A DNA stretch of 64,000 nucleotides from Asterochloris sp. CNOR1. Taxonomy: Eukaryota; Chlorophyta; Trebouxiophyceae; Trebouxiales; Trebouxiaceae. Shown piece after piece: positions 11,201 to 21,833 of the stretch. Position 1 is the first letter of the stretch. The number at the start of each line of letters is the position of its first letter. A model generated the notes under the pieces. It had not been told where the DNA came from. It searched no databases and was given only the letters and a program-made list of their open reading frames with translations. A program made the position numbers and the translations under genes. The DNA is taken from contig OZ017747.1 in assembly GCA_963969365.1 (NCBI GenBank), forward strand, positions 248,001 to 312,000. Direction: 5' to 3'.

Positions 11201-14200
11201 GCTGCAGCCGGATGTGGGCGCTGCCCTGCTCTCGGAGGACAACAACTTGGTCCTGAAGGCCTGTCAGAACCAGGCGGCTGCCGTCAAGTGCAAGGAGGTG
11301 CCCACCCAGGGCCCTGTGGTGCTGCAGCAGGCCCTTGTGCAGCTGTACGCCCGCGCCAAACAGGCCTCCGTGCAGGACGTGGTGCACTTTCTGCAACACA
11401 GCGGTCAGCAGCGGCAGGCCGCCCCAGCCCAGTCCACCAATGGCGCTGCAGGGCTACAGCAGCAGCAGGGCCTGCGGGAGCGTCAGGGGTCAGGTGGGCT
11501 CCCTCAAGAGAAAAGTGGGCTATCAGGCGGTGGCTCACTCCCCAGCCCAGCACACACTGCGGGGCTGCAAATGGGTTCACTAGGCAGCAGTGGCCAGCCG
11601 CTGCCCTTCAAGCAGGGCGCTGCTGGGCATGCGGGAGCATCCGGTGCTGTTGCTGCTGGCGAGGGGTATGGCCAGACCCACAACCATGTCGGTGACCCTG
11701 GCGCCCCCTGGCAGCAACCTGGCCACGCACAGATGCCTCCAATGGGCATGATGCCTGCTGCATCAGGCCCCCTGCAGTCCCCCCAGCTGCAGCTGCAGCA
11801 ACAGCAGCAGCACCAGCAGGCTCAGCAGCAGGCCAGCCTGGCGCAGGACCTGCTCACGCTGCAGCAGCAGCTCCCGGGCGCGCCCACCAGGGTGCTGCTG
11901 CAGCTGCTGCACCAGCTGTGCCCGCAGGGGTACGGCACCGACATCGCTGGGCAGCCGGCCCCTGCCCAACTGCAGATTCCGGGTCCCAACGGACGTCTGC
12001 AGGGGGCGGAGCTGCCTTCTGGGTCTGCACAGCAGCAGCAGCACCAGACGCACCAGCCTTGGAGCGAGCTGGGCAGCCCCTCTGCTCAGCTGGGGCCGCA
12101 AGAGACCCCCCCCACCAGCCAAGCCACGCAGAGGCTGGGCTGGGACAGGGGCAGCCCGGCGCAGCTGGCTGAGGCTGGTCAGTCGGGCAACCCCTGGGGT
12201 CCGCAGCAGCCCCTGGCGACGGGGCTCACGCCGCAGGAGGCGTTAAACGCCGCGCTGCAGCAGCAGCGTGCGGACCCCCGCAGCGAGCACCACCGCCACG
12301 TCATGTGAGCTGGGTGCCAGGCTGAGAGGGCCTGTGTGTTGGCATTGGGGCAAAGGTGTCCACCTCCGATTTCAGACTGGTGGCCTTGTGCCAAAGGGGG
12401 TTTTATTTGGGCCAGAAGTTGCAGAGCAGCACCGAATGAGGGCCAGAAGCAAGCATCACACGATGGGCAAGGCAGACACCTCATCAGGCTTCAGCGGCCA
12501 TCAGGTGCAAGCCTCCTGACAACACAACCCTGCACCTGAAGCACAGCAGCAGCAACTGCTAGTCTGAGGTGTTTGCTCAGCATCTTGCACTTGGTGGTGA
12601 TTCTGGAGGGTCTGCAGTGAGATATCTGTGAGGATGTCAGCCACTGCAAAACTCAGCCACAGTCTCACAATTCATGACTCGTGGCCACATCCTGGCCCAG
12701 GTCTCACATGGCATCGCTGTCTGAGCAGGCTCCTGTGGCGGCTGCAGGGCAGCAGGCATGCAGCAGGAGGCACAGCAGCGTCTGGCAGCGCTCAGCATGA
12801 GGCAAACTAGCCCGTCAGCTGCACAGGGTGAGTTGAATCAGGGTGATCTTGGCAGCTTTGAGTATGCGGCACACCAACCCTCCAGCTGCTGAGGGTGAGA
12901 TGACTTTGGCAGCCCTCCAGCTGTGCAGGTGAGTCTAGTTTTGATGGTTTTGAGCCATCATTATGCAGAGAAGCAGCCCCTCAGCTGCGCAGGATAATTG
13001 AGCCGCCCTTCAATGGCATTGCTGCGGTGTATGTATGTGGCACTAGCTGCGCGACTGGCCAGGAGACCTTTTGACAGCACCCTGTACAAGGCCAGGGCGA
13101 AACCTTGAACCCTTATTCCTTGACTTCATTTTGAGTGGTCAGTTGTAGAGACCTAGTCAGCAGCAAAGAGGCAGTACCCAAGCTTCAGGGCACCTGTGTC
13201 ATACCTCTAGGTAAGGGGGTAGTTGCCCAGAGTCAAAAGCTGAGTCACCCACTTCATGAGCCGCTGTTCACCGCCACTGAACTGGCACTACAGGGAGAGG
13301 CACTTGGTCTAGCTTGTGTGTTGCCCTCTGTCTTGGATCACAGACCAGGCCTTCATGAATGCATCTGAAATTCCTGCAGAGGCATTTTGTTATGCAGGTC
13401 AGGTGTTAGGATGCCACATTCACATTCTCACGGTCTGTTTGCCATTGCAAAGCAAGACATCCTGCAGGCCTGCCCCATAGGGGTCACGTTGTCCTTGTGG
13501 TGCTGCTGCTTGATTGTTCTCACGCAAAGCAAGTGCCAAGTATCACAGGTCTGTTGTTTCTTGTCATAAGTATTTCTCTTAGCCATGAGGTGTGGTGCTG
13601 CAGGCTCGCTGCAGCGTGGCAGGAGCCTGGACTACGCTCATCAGTTGCAGGCAAGCCGCCTGCTGCAGCAGGGCACGCTTGCTGCACAGCCCAGCCACTC
13701 CCTGCCCACCGACAGTGGTGGGGCCCAAGATCTGAGGGTGCGCCTGCTTCTGGGGCTAAGAAAAGGTTGCAACCCAACCTGCTGACTACCACACTGACAT
13801 CTGGAGCTCACACTAATCACAAAAGGGCCATGAGTGGGGCCACAATGTGCCGCAATGTGCTGGCAGTGTGCTGGCAGAGGCCGCCCTGTAGGCCTGTTGT
13901 TTCTCTCTTGGGTGAATGAGAGCACAGTGAGCATGCTCCGGGAACTATGCCTGCGCAGTCACTGCAAATCACAGCATTCGGCTGCCAGGCTGCCCCTGCC
14001 AAGCTTTCTGTTTCAATAAACCCACGAAGGCCTTTCTTTTCCTCAAGTCACGGCTAACTCAGTCGAATCCAAGTTGTCGCAAAGTGGATTGAGTGCCGTG
14101 CAGCTCCATGGGGACGCGTAGCTCCTTGAAGAGCAGGACCAGGCCTGTGAGGCTCCTGGGCAGAGCACCACTCTGTGGCACAAGCCAACATGCCGCGCCC

Positions 14201-16117
14201 ACCCAACCAGTCCCCTGCTGGCCTTGCAGAACGATTTGCAGATGCACGGTGACCCAGCCCCCCTGCAGCAAGTGAGCCCCAGCAGGAGCCTGCACGGGCA
14301 CTCCAGCTGGCCCCTGCGAAACGGGCCTGCACCCTCTCAGGGACCGTCAGATGGCGGCTTCCTCCGGGGGCCACCCCCAGGCGTTTTGCTGCGGACCACC
14401 AGGTGTGTTAATGCGAGCGTGTCCCAGCGTGCTGGATTCCTCATGGGGGCCACCCCTGGGAGACCTGCTGCAGACCATCAGGTTGTCAGTAAGATCGTGT
14501 TACACAGATGTTAGGTTCATCTGGGGTGCGTCACCTGCTTCCACCAGGTTTGTTCATGGATGCATGTCACAGATGGCGGCTTTCTCTGGCCGGTGTCTGA
14601 CATCAATGCCACCCTGCACAACAGCAGACAGCCTGCTTGCTGACACTGGCTGCTCCCGGCCCTGCAGCAGCACAAGCAGTGCCGGGTCAGACGATGGCAG
14701 CTGCCGGGAGATGCTGGAGCAGGCCTTCTCTGCGCTGATGGGGGGCACCCTGCCCTGTCTCAAGTGGCAGCTGCAGAGGGACTTTGGGGCGCAGTGGCGG
14801 CATGTGAGTGTGGTGACCCCCCCCCTGCGACTCTGTCAGCTGCAAGAGCTCTGGCAGCTTCTGCCCATGTCACCGCTGCTCACAGAAGCCCTTGCACAAC
14901 CTTCATGCTTGGCTCACTGCTGCTTCTACAAGCCCCATATTGCTGTTTTTATGCTGGCTTCACTGCTGCGTCTGGAAGGCCCCATACAGCTGTCATGCTT
15001 GGCTCAATGCCGCTCCTGGGCCCCTCCACGGATGATCTGACATTAGGTCCGTGGGGAAGGCTGGCCGGCTGCATACTCTGGTACTTTGAGTGCTGTAAGG
15101 GTCTGTTGATGGTGCTGAGGCCCATTTCTGTGGTAGTCTCCCATCTCCCGAGCATGGCCAGAGTGTGCTGTGGTGTGTTCTGTATAGACGCTGACTGCGC
15201 ATGTGTCTGCAGCCCCCATCTTTCCCTAAACCCTGACCCCAGACCCCGCCTGCCTGCAGATCTGCTCATTGGACTTCAAGGATGCCAGCGGGGACGCTCT
15301 GCTGGCCTACATGAAAAGCCAGAGCGCCAGCTTCGAAGAGCTGCTGGACCAGCGGCGGGGCACCCGGCAGTCCATTGCGGCGTGGCAGGTGTGTCTCTTG
15401 CCGCCAGTCGGGCTGAAAGAACGGTGTGCAAGCTTGGGCTGTCAATGTGTTTCCTTGCACAGAAAGCCATCCATGGCAGGTGTGCTTGTTGCTATCGGTC
15501 TGCTTGTTGCCATGTAGTGTTGCTGAGCACAAGTAATGATGGCATGCCATCATCACTCATCCCGTCACTCTGCAGGCACAGTCGAGGCAGTCTCAGAGTC
15601 TTGCTCCACTTCCACAACTTGATCAGTGCTGCCTGCTCTTGAGTCAGCACCTGACACCCGGCTACACTGGGGTGCAGGCACAGCTGAAGCGGTCACATGC
15701 CGCGCTCAGCCGTAATGCGCGGCTCACAAGGCAAGATGTGGGGCAGGCTGCCTCTGCAGTGCGCGACCTGTTGAGAGCCATCGACGCCCCCTCCGCTGGT
15801 GACATCAGTGAGTGCATCAAACTGCTGCAGTGCTGCCCTGTTGGAGGCAAAGCTGTCTGCAGCACCTTGCATCATGCTGCAGACTGTGCATAGCTGGCAA
15901 TGCCTCCCTGATGCTGCAGAAGACGGCGCTGTTGCCTCCATTGTTGCGAGCAATATGGCATGGCCTGTGGGCTGCAGGACCGATGTGCAGCTACTGACTG
16001 CGTGATCTGTGTGCAGAGGCACATGTGGAACAAGATGCACAAACTGGGCAGGACGCGGTAACTCATCTGCGGCAGGCTCAAGGCCTCATTGAGCAGGTCC
16101 TGCACTTCTGCAATTGA
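5236..16117 (+). CDS. SWT1-like PIN-domain endoribonuclease with N-terminal GYF domain
   Basis: About 20 exons with consistent phases: 5236-5292, 5487-5546, 6029-6184, 6528-6596, 7012-7203, 7954-8041, 8727-8857, 9505-9574, 9986-10095, 10675-10794, 11208-12304, 12748-12827, 13604-13737, 14230-14271, 14341-14402, 14428-14481, 14668-14803, 15260-15388, 15576-15798 and 16017-16117; roughly 1,060 residues. Exons 3-5 form a GYF domain (SDFWAYKDPK, GRSQGPFPLSKVLQW, SFDAGLYMAEG), which binds proline-rich peptides. Exons 7-11 form a PIN nuclease: LFVVLDTNVLL, FVVPWVVSCELDGLKQG, GTNDEQIMQCC and ALLSEDNNLVLKA supply the four acidic metal ligands. A Gln/Pro-rich region and a helical C-terminus follow; LEQAFSALMGG and LQRDFGAQW recall the SWT1 C-terminal helical domain. 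Yeast Swt1 is a nuclear endonuclease in mRNP quality control. Exon 5 has an apparent one-base frame break near 7095 (IKSFDAGL... in one frame, LIEGSRAEDTD... in the next), either a very small unusual intron or a sequence error. Confidence 0.82.
7225..7770 (+). repeat. Direct duplication of about 300 bases in a SWT1-like intron
   Basis: The 7225-7480 stretch (ACATGTGTCGTCAGCACGGC ... CAGAACTTACTTGCGTGTAG) recurs at about 7585-7760 (CATGTGTCGTCAGGGCAGCA ... CAGAACGTATCTGGCTTTGG) in the same order but diverged. It lies between exons 5 and 6. Confidence 0.6.
8846..9050 (+). repeat. Exon-end and donor duplication after the first PIN exon, 104-base step
   Basis: The end of the PIN exon with its donor (GTGGTTCCATGG then gtgagtcagtggcc) at 8846 is repeated at 8950 as GTGGTTCCCTGG then gtgagtcagtggcc. 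A weaker third copy lies near 9010. The copies lie inside the intron and supply decoy donors. Confidence 0.8.
9405..9474 (+). repeat. Perfect 35-base tandem repeat, two copies
   Basis: The unit starting ctgtcctctttgacagcaca is present at 9405 and 9440 without visible differences. It sits in the intron before exon 8, about 30 bases upstream of the acceptor. Being identical, it must be recent. Confidence 0.9.
11000..11255 (+). repeat. Duplicated acceptor and exon start, 182-base step
   Basis: GCATGCCTGCTGCAG then CCGGATGTGAGCGGTGCCCT at 11011-11045 copies the real acceptor and start of exon 11 at 11208 (CCGGATGTGGGCGCTGCCCT). The upstream copy soon reaches a TGA and cannot replace the real exon. 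It is a dead copy of the last PIN strand. Confidence 0.8.
12800..12985 (+). repeat. Tandem donor-edge repeat, about 4 copies
   Basis: Variants of the exon end CCGTCAGCTGCACAGG then gtgag recur after the real donor at 12827: near 12885 (CCTCCAGCTGCTGAGG gtgag), 12918 (CCTCCAGCTGTGCAG gtgag) and 12978 (CCTCAGCTGCGCAGG). Steps are about 35-65 bases. Confidence 0.7.
14341..14592 (+). repeat. Tandem mini-exon array, units of about 65-80 bases
   Basis: Four acceptor/exon/donor units begin near 14351, 14428, 14508 and 14573. The first two encode related peptides in frame (GFLRGPPPGVLLRTTR and SSWGPPLGDLLQTIR), each flanked by CAG and GT sites and of compatible phase. The third meets a stop in the required phase and the fourth is cut short. 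Confidence 0.8.
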
Positions 16118-16747
16118 TGTCTCACAACCATACACCTTCCTTTCAGCACCTTTTTATGGCTAGGATGCAAAACCCCTGGTGTTAGGAATGTATGCATGCT
16201 TCCCCCCACTCTGACTGTTTTAGAAAGGCCTACAGCATTCTGCTGCAAACTCTCCACGGCTGCCTGTGTAAGATCTGATTTGATGACAACACATGTGCTC
16301 ATTCTGCATCTTGGCCCCCATTGCAACATTGTACACCATGTCGGGTTGCTGCTGCGTCACTGTTGTGTTTATGAATCAGCATGAAGTGAGCCTGGCAGCA
16401 GCTGTTTGTGCTGTCCACTGAGCAGAGATACATTCAGGTCCTGCAAGATGTTGTCAAGGCATCAGAAAGGGAGGGGGGTCAGATACCAGAAATTGCTAAG
16501 TGTCAAAAGTCTAGAGGGCTGCTCTTGGAGGGTGGACCCGCACACATTAGGGAAGCTGCAGGCGCCTTCTCCCCAGCTCTCTCTGCCTCCTGTGCCTCTG
16601 CGTCCGGGTCAATTTGGACTGCCTACACAGACTCAGCCTGTCATGAGACCTGTGTTGGATTGAGCGCCGTGAAGGCCACACCACAACAGCAGCAACAAAG
16701 TACTGCAGGTAACTTGATGATGCAACCTGCCGTCAGTGCATAGCTTG
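16118..16747. other. Convergent intergenic region between the SWT1-like gene and ELP4
   Basis: Holds both presumed 3' UTRs. An open plus-strand frame of 111 codons at 16408-16743 has no homology or splice context that I recognise, so I leave it unannotated. Confidence 0.45.
16267..16271 (+). terminator. TGTAA polyadenylation signal of the SWT1-like gene
   Basis: TGTAA lies 150 bases after the SWT1-like stop codon. This is the usual chlorophyte poly(A) signal, and the distance suits a 3' UTR. Confidence 0.5.
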
Positions 16748-19700
16748 CTAAGCACTCGTATGATGCCCTTTGCATGATGCTGCTGGTCCAATGCAAGACC
16801 CAAATGCCAACACGTGGACAAGGCAGTGTGGGGAGTGACGCCTTGCTATGCACCAGCAGTCAGTTGCTTGCAAGCTTTTGGAGTGAAGCCTTACAATCAC
16901 CTGGATTGCCAGCCTGCGTCGCCTGTGCCGGATAATGAATGATGTTGTCTCTGGAACTGGAGGGGCCAGCCCATTGAGCGAGGGCAACTTCAAGAGCTGA
17001 AGCACTCCAGAGCAGCTGCAAGCAGTGCAAGCATTGCAACATGACTTGTCATGGCCAGCAGGCTGCCTGATGAGCCCACGACACTGTCATGATGCATGAC
17101 TGGCCCCTCTGAATGAAGCAGACAGGCTCAAGCAGCAGGCAGCTTGTGAGCTGCAGTCAGTGGCAGACTGGACTGCTCACAGGTCCCTTTAGGCAGCACA
17201 ACACCAGCCAGATTTCCTAGCGCTCCAAGGCGGGTTAAGCATGAGCCTTTTGTGCAGCAACACTTGTTCAAAGCCCTTGCTCTGCATGAGAAGTGCTGTG
17301 TACATGGCAATGTGCATGAGTAACAAGTCCTTGTTCCATTCATATCAATGGGGACAGGGAGACTTGATGCAAAGCACCACTGTGCTTGTTGCTGGTTTTG
17401 GGAGCCACCAGGCAGCAGCACTGCCCATGCACAAAGCAATGGATGGCAGGCGCGTTACTTTGCCCACCTGGCAGAGTCTGGGACTAGGCGCACGAGACCG
17501 GAGGTGTCGCTGACCCCCTCCAGCATCACAACTGCATCGCACAGGTGCGCCAGGCGCGTGCCAAGGCTGGGGCTGAACATGCCTGCAGGTGAGGCCAGGA
17601 GGGGAGGTGTGAGGGTGCGCACAGCAGAGGCATTTGCGATATCTGGAGCAGGAGGGCCCCCCTCACATGGCCTCACATATATCCATATTGGCAGCATTCG
17701 GGAGCCGCATGATCAAGCGGAGCCCTGGCGAGCCATGTGTAGCAGCATAGTGTGATATCTGCAGCAGGAGATTGTCTATTGAAAGTAGCCTCCCAAACAG
17801 CCATAATGGCGGCAGCTTGTAGGTGTCTAGTGCCTCACTGCATGCACTGTATTGCTCTGCATACTATTGTTGTCTACTTGTAATGTGAGGTGTGACAGCT
17901 GTGCAGGCCACATGCTGACATTGCAGGGGCGGCAGTCTCATAAGGCAGATCCAGGTGGATGCACTTTGCACGAGCAGTCTCAGACCAGAGGCAACTGGGA
18001 GGGGCACAGGTTGCCCAATGCAAGGGCACACCTGGGTGGAAGGGGGCCCTCTACTTGTAAACGATTCTGACGTTTCAGTGCCAGCCAGCAGCTTGTTTTG
18101 AGGAGTCGGGGGTTGAAGACGCACACAAGCTGGCAAACAAGTGGTCATGCAGCTGACAGCAAGCTCCTCAATGCCCATCTACTAGCCCAAGACATCAGTC
18201 GCAATTTGCTCTGTCAGGAGCACACCCTGTGGCAGTGCACCAGATTGGACAAAATGTACATAATAGAAATTTCACCTCATGGTGGCCCCACAGCTCTGTT
18301 GGTCTTTTGTGTGCCAGGAGCACACCTCGTGGCAACCCCTTGCACGTTCTGAATTGTTCTGTGACAGAACCCCACCTCGTGGCACTGTGACCATGGCAGC
18401 ACACCGGCTCCGGCGCACAGCCTGCTTCAGAGTGAGCATGGCTCTGTACACCTCCCGCTCTGCGTGGTGGCCGTCCTGCTGCCCCAGCTGCCAAGCAGCG
18501 CCACCGAGGCAGTGGACTGCAATGCGCCCAACGGGGCGGGGAGGCAGGCGGTCAATGTTGACCGGGTCCCCAAACCCTGGGCTGCTGCCTGCTGCCCCGG
18601 CAGGTGCATGACTGCTGGCAGTAGGTTGCGGGGCCAGGCCTGGGACCTGCTCTGCAGCCTGCGGAGGGCGAGGAGGCACGCCGACACGGCCTGCAGGGGA
18701 ACAGACATTGGCAGGGCTGCTGGCACAGCAAACAGGTTTTCTCAACACCCCCATCGTGCTGCAGGGCATAGTCATGGACTACCTGCTGCAATGATGCCCA
18801 AGCCTTTGTGCTCACCTGGGGTGCCTGTTTGTAAAGCAGCAGTGCCACTAAAGAGCAATGGGCGGCACATGTGGACACGAACTGATGCATTTGTGCAACA
18901 GGGCACAGCGAACCCTGCCTGCTGCGTACATGGCCATACCACTGTGCTCACCTGAGGGTGCCTGTCTGTAGCGAGGCCATCAACGTGCTATGAGGGGCAT
19001 GTGTGGACACAGACCGATGCATTGCTGCTGCAGGGCACTGCAAGTGACTGCCTGCCGGGTATGTAGCTGAGCCACTCTGCCCACCTGAGGGTGCTTTTCT
19101 GTGGCGAAGCACCGCCGCCAAGCTACGGTGGCCAGCACAGCTTGTCACAGACTGACCAGTGATGCTGCAAAGCACTGCCATGGGTCGTGCAACACATGAC
19201 GCAGTGCCAGCAATGTGGACCTCACCTGGAGGGGCCCCCATCTGGCGCAGCACGGCTGCTGGGTCCCCAGAGCTTCTGCTGGGTGGATCAGCTGGCTCAG
19301 GGGTTGCCGGGCGCTGGCCATGCTGGTCCCCCTGCGCGAAGTGGCAGCACTTGCGGCGCAGGTCAGTTAAGGCATCTGGGCCCTGCAGGGCTGCGCTCTC
19401 CTGCAGGCAGGAACATGCAGAACCCTCCGCAACCCCGCGTGAGCATTACGCCTTCGCCTTCCGCCCCAGATCCTCCCTGCTTGAAAGCACTCGGCTCAGC
19501 CGCGTCATTTCCCTGGCAAACGTCATGCCGGCACAAGCGTCGGCAGCCCTTGTGCACAAGCGTTGCAGACGTGGCGCGCACACCGTGCAGGGCCGCAGGC
19601 AGATCAGATGCAGACTCCCAGCGGTCTGGGCTGGAAGAGGGTGGCATTCACTGTATGTATGGCTGCCGGCAATTCAGCACTTAAACGGGAGGCAGTGCAC

Positions 19701-21833
19701 ATATTTCTGTCCTGCAATGCTCATGACATTGCTGAAGGGCAGCAAGGGGCCCCAGCCTCTAACCCTAGCCCCTGCTGGTGAAGACTGCCATGTTCTTTCT
19801 TGATGCTCCCAGTGAACAGGCAGCTGCAGAGGGCCACAGCTCGCAGCAGTTGACATGTCCAAGGGCTGTTGAGCCTCAATCGGGTAGCTGCTGGCACCGC
19901 TCTTGCTTGCAGTGCTTGCAGCAGCGTCACAGCTCCACAGAGCTGCCTCCGCTTGGCTGTTCTCTATGGCTTGATGACTTTGTAAATCTTTTGCGGCCAG
20001 CAGACTGCTTTGCTGACGGTCAAGGCTCACCTGCAGAGGAGTCTCTTCCAGCGGAGTTTGCTGCGTCAGGTCAAACTGGTGGCACCAGTCCCAAGCAGTC
20101 GCTGCGGGCTTGCTGGCGCTGGCTGCCTTCGCAGACCCCTCCTGCCTGCAGAGCATTGCACCACACACTGGCAGACCGGTGGATGCTTGTTGACTGCCAC
20201 TCTGGGGCAGTCGCTGCCGCTGGCTGGCACCGGCTGCCTTTGGCAGACCCCTCCTAACTGCCGAGCATTCCAACACTTATTGGCAGACTTGTACTTTCTG
20301 TTGACCACTGATGATCCTGAGCAAGCATCGACTAGATGGGTGGCGCCACCTCCAGCTAATGCAGAGGGCCATGCTGGCCTGCCATGTCCCGCTGTGCTGG
20401 TGGAGAGGGACCTCAAGGATGGGGGCATCAGGTGGCCGGCAGCTGCTGCATGGGCTGAAGCGTTGGCATGAGGTCACCGGCCATGCAAACTGGCTAAGCC
20501 CTTCCTATGCAGCAGTTCCACTGCACCACTTGCAGGCGTGCAGCCTGCCTTGCAACTGCTGCCATTTTGGGAGCAACAGGGTGCTCTGCCTCACCATGCA
20601 GACAGTCTTAAACAACTGCAGAAGCATCTCGTGTGGCGCTGTCAGGCGCACATGGGTCTCCCATGGAGGAGCTCTGACCTGCCATGCTGTATGCGAATGT
20701 GTAGCACTCCTCTCCGTTTGTCAAGACCGACACCTCACCGTGCAGACAACTTGGCAGCCTCAGCAGCGGACTCCGCCTGACGCTGCCGCGACTTGATGTA
20801 GCGCCGGTACTGCCAGGCAATGCGCAGTTGGAACTTGTCAGCCTCCACCTCCTGCTTCTGGTCATCCTGCAAGCAATCAGACGGTTGATTTGGAAGCTCC
20901 AAAGCCAGATGCTGCCGTCAGAGGCTGCTGCCTGCCTGCTTTGGTCTCCAAGCTGCTCAGCAGGTTGCAGAAATGTCAATGGAATCGCTGTAGACGGTGC
21001 AGTTTAAGCTTGTCAGCCTCGACCTTCTGCTCCTGGTGGACTGGAAGTGAGTAGCCCAATGTTGCTGGCGGTGAGGGCCTCAGCAAGAGCATGCCCACAG
21101 CTCCTATCTGGGGATTCGCGCTTCTGCAGCTTCCCAGGCGCCAGATTCAGTAGCTGGCGGAGCCACTAGTGTGGTATTCAAGTGCTAGCTGACCCTGGGT
21201 ACCTTGCTTGAGGACGCCGCACTTCCCCCGCCAACTCTCCAGTGCCAGCTTGGGTCAGCCAGCACCTTGCACCAGCAAATTTACTGAACACGGTCTCGTC
21301 CCTGTTGGCTAGCCTGGCCCCCCTCCTTCTGCACCTTCTTGACTACCAGCTTGGGCGGCTCCACGCTTGGGGTGGCAGCCTTGCGCTGCTTTGTGAGGCA
21401 ACCTGTCGCTCCTGGCATGCCCCTTGCCTCCGCTGCCTTGGCCTGGGCCAGCAAGGGTCACCTTGCACAGCAACCATCCACCACATCCCTGAGATGGCAC
21501 ACAACTGGGGGCGGGCCTCACCTCCCCGGCACCCTTCCCCACCACCAGCTTCGGGAGCTTCACGTTTGCACCGGCCCGTCCTCGTGCCCACAGCAGGCGG
21601 TGCCCCCAGGCGGCACCCTCCGCAGCAAAGTACTTCAGCAGGGTCGTCCCGTGAGGCGTCCAGGCGTCCTCCAGCACGAGCAGGACGCAGCCCAGGGGCA
21701 GGCCCCCTCCAAGGAGGCGGTCCAAGTCTGCGTGGCCTGTGGAGATCAACGTCTGCCCAAGCAGGCCAGGGCGGGTGCCCACCGTCTCTGCAGCAGGCTT
21801 GTACGGATCTGATTCCAGCACCTGTGTGGCCAC
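16748..21833 (-). CDS. ELP4: Elongator complex subunit 4 (ELP4, PAXNEB family)
   Basis: Seven minus-strand exons join in phase: 21522-21833 (start ATG at 21833), 20739-20866, 20031-20112, 19226-19400, 18376-18690, 17459-17582 and about 16748-17015; roughly 415-465 residues, normal for ELP4. Family landmarks appear in order: GTRPGLLGQTLISTGHADLD and RLLGGGLPLGCVLLVLEDAW (degenerate RecA-like core without a usable P-loop, as in ELP4), DKFQLRIAWQYRRY, WCHQFDLTQ, GRIAVHCLGGAAW, RSRCAAMVTVPRG, LAHLCDAVVMLEGVSDTSGL and LLKLPSLNGLAPP. ELP4 pairs with ELP5/ELP6 in the hexameric ring of Elongator, which modifies wobble uridines of tRNA; ELP5/ELP6 are not in this window. The last exon either reads on to TGA at 16748 or splices at 16901 after LAIQ; I could not decide. 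Confidence 0.9.
18205..18380 (-). repeat. Donor-edge repeats after ELP4 exon 5
   Basis: On the minus strand the true exon end GTGCCACGAG then gtgggg (18376) is copied downstream as TTGCCACGAG gtgtgctcctgg (about 18316-18335) and TGCCACAGG gtgtgctcctgac (about 18215-18235). These are further decoy donors inside the intron. Confidence 0.7.
18790..19235 (-). repeat. Tandem repeat of about 135 bases, four copies, ending in an ELP4 donor
   Basis: Copies end with a donor at about 19225 (the real exon 4 donor), 19085, 18950 and 18815. All carry the minus-strand edge (C)AGGCACCCYCAG then gtgagc or a variant, plus a shared GTGGACA block. Only the first copy is joined to an open, conserved exon. Confidence 0.75.
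20000..20325 (-). repeat. Tandem repeat of about 113 bases beside ELP4 exon 3
   Basis: CAGTCGCTGC ... GGCTGCCTT ... GCAGACCCCTCCT ... GAGCATT recurs at 20096-20208 and 20209-20320, with a shorter trace around 20010-20060. The block includes the acceptor side of exon 3 (upper edge 20112). Confidence 0.7.
20995..21050 (-). repeat. Dead copy of the start of ELP4 exon 2
   Basis: The minus strand here encodes DQEQKVEADKLKL, close to DDQKQEVEADKFQL at the start of true exon 2 (upper edge 20866). The copy lies about 165 bases upstream of the real acceptor and is not needed in the spliced frame. Confidence 0.7.

Noticed and set aside
12305-12308. TGA at 12306-12308 as the end of the PIN gene
   Set aside because: The stop overlaps a good donor (CAT then gtgagc at 12305), and the next exon at 12748 restores the frame exactly, as do the later exons.
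14015-14021. AATAAA as a poly(A) signal
   Set aside because: It lies within the SWT1-like gene, whose downstream exons continue in phase; green algae normally use TGTAA.
16408-16743. Plus-strand open frame of 111 codons between the SWT1-like gene and ELP4
   Set aside because: No homology, no splice partner of fitting phase, and it lies where the ELP4 3' end and UTR are expected.
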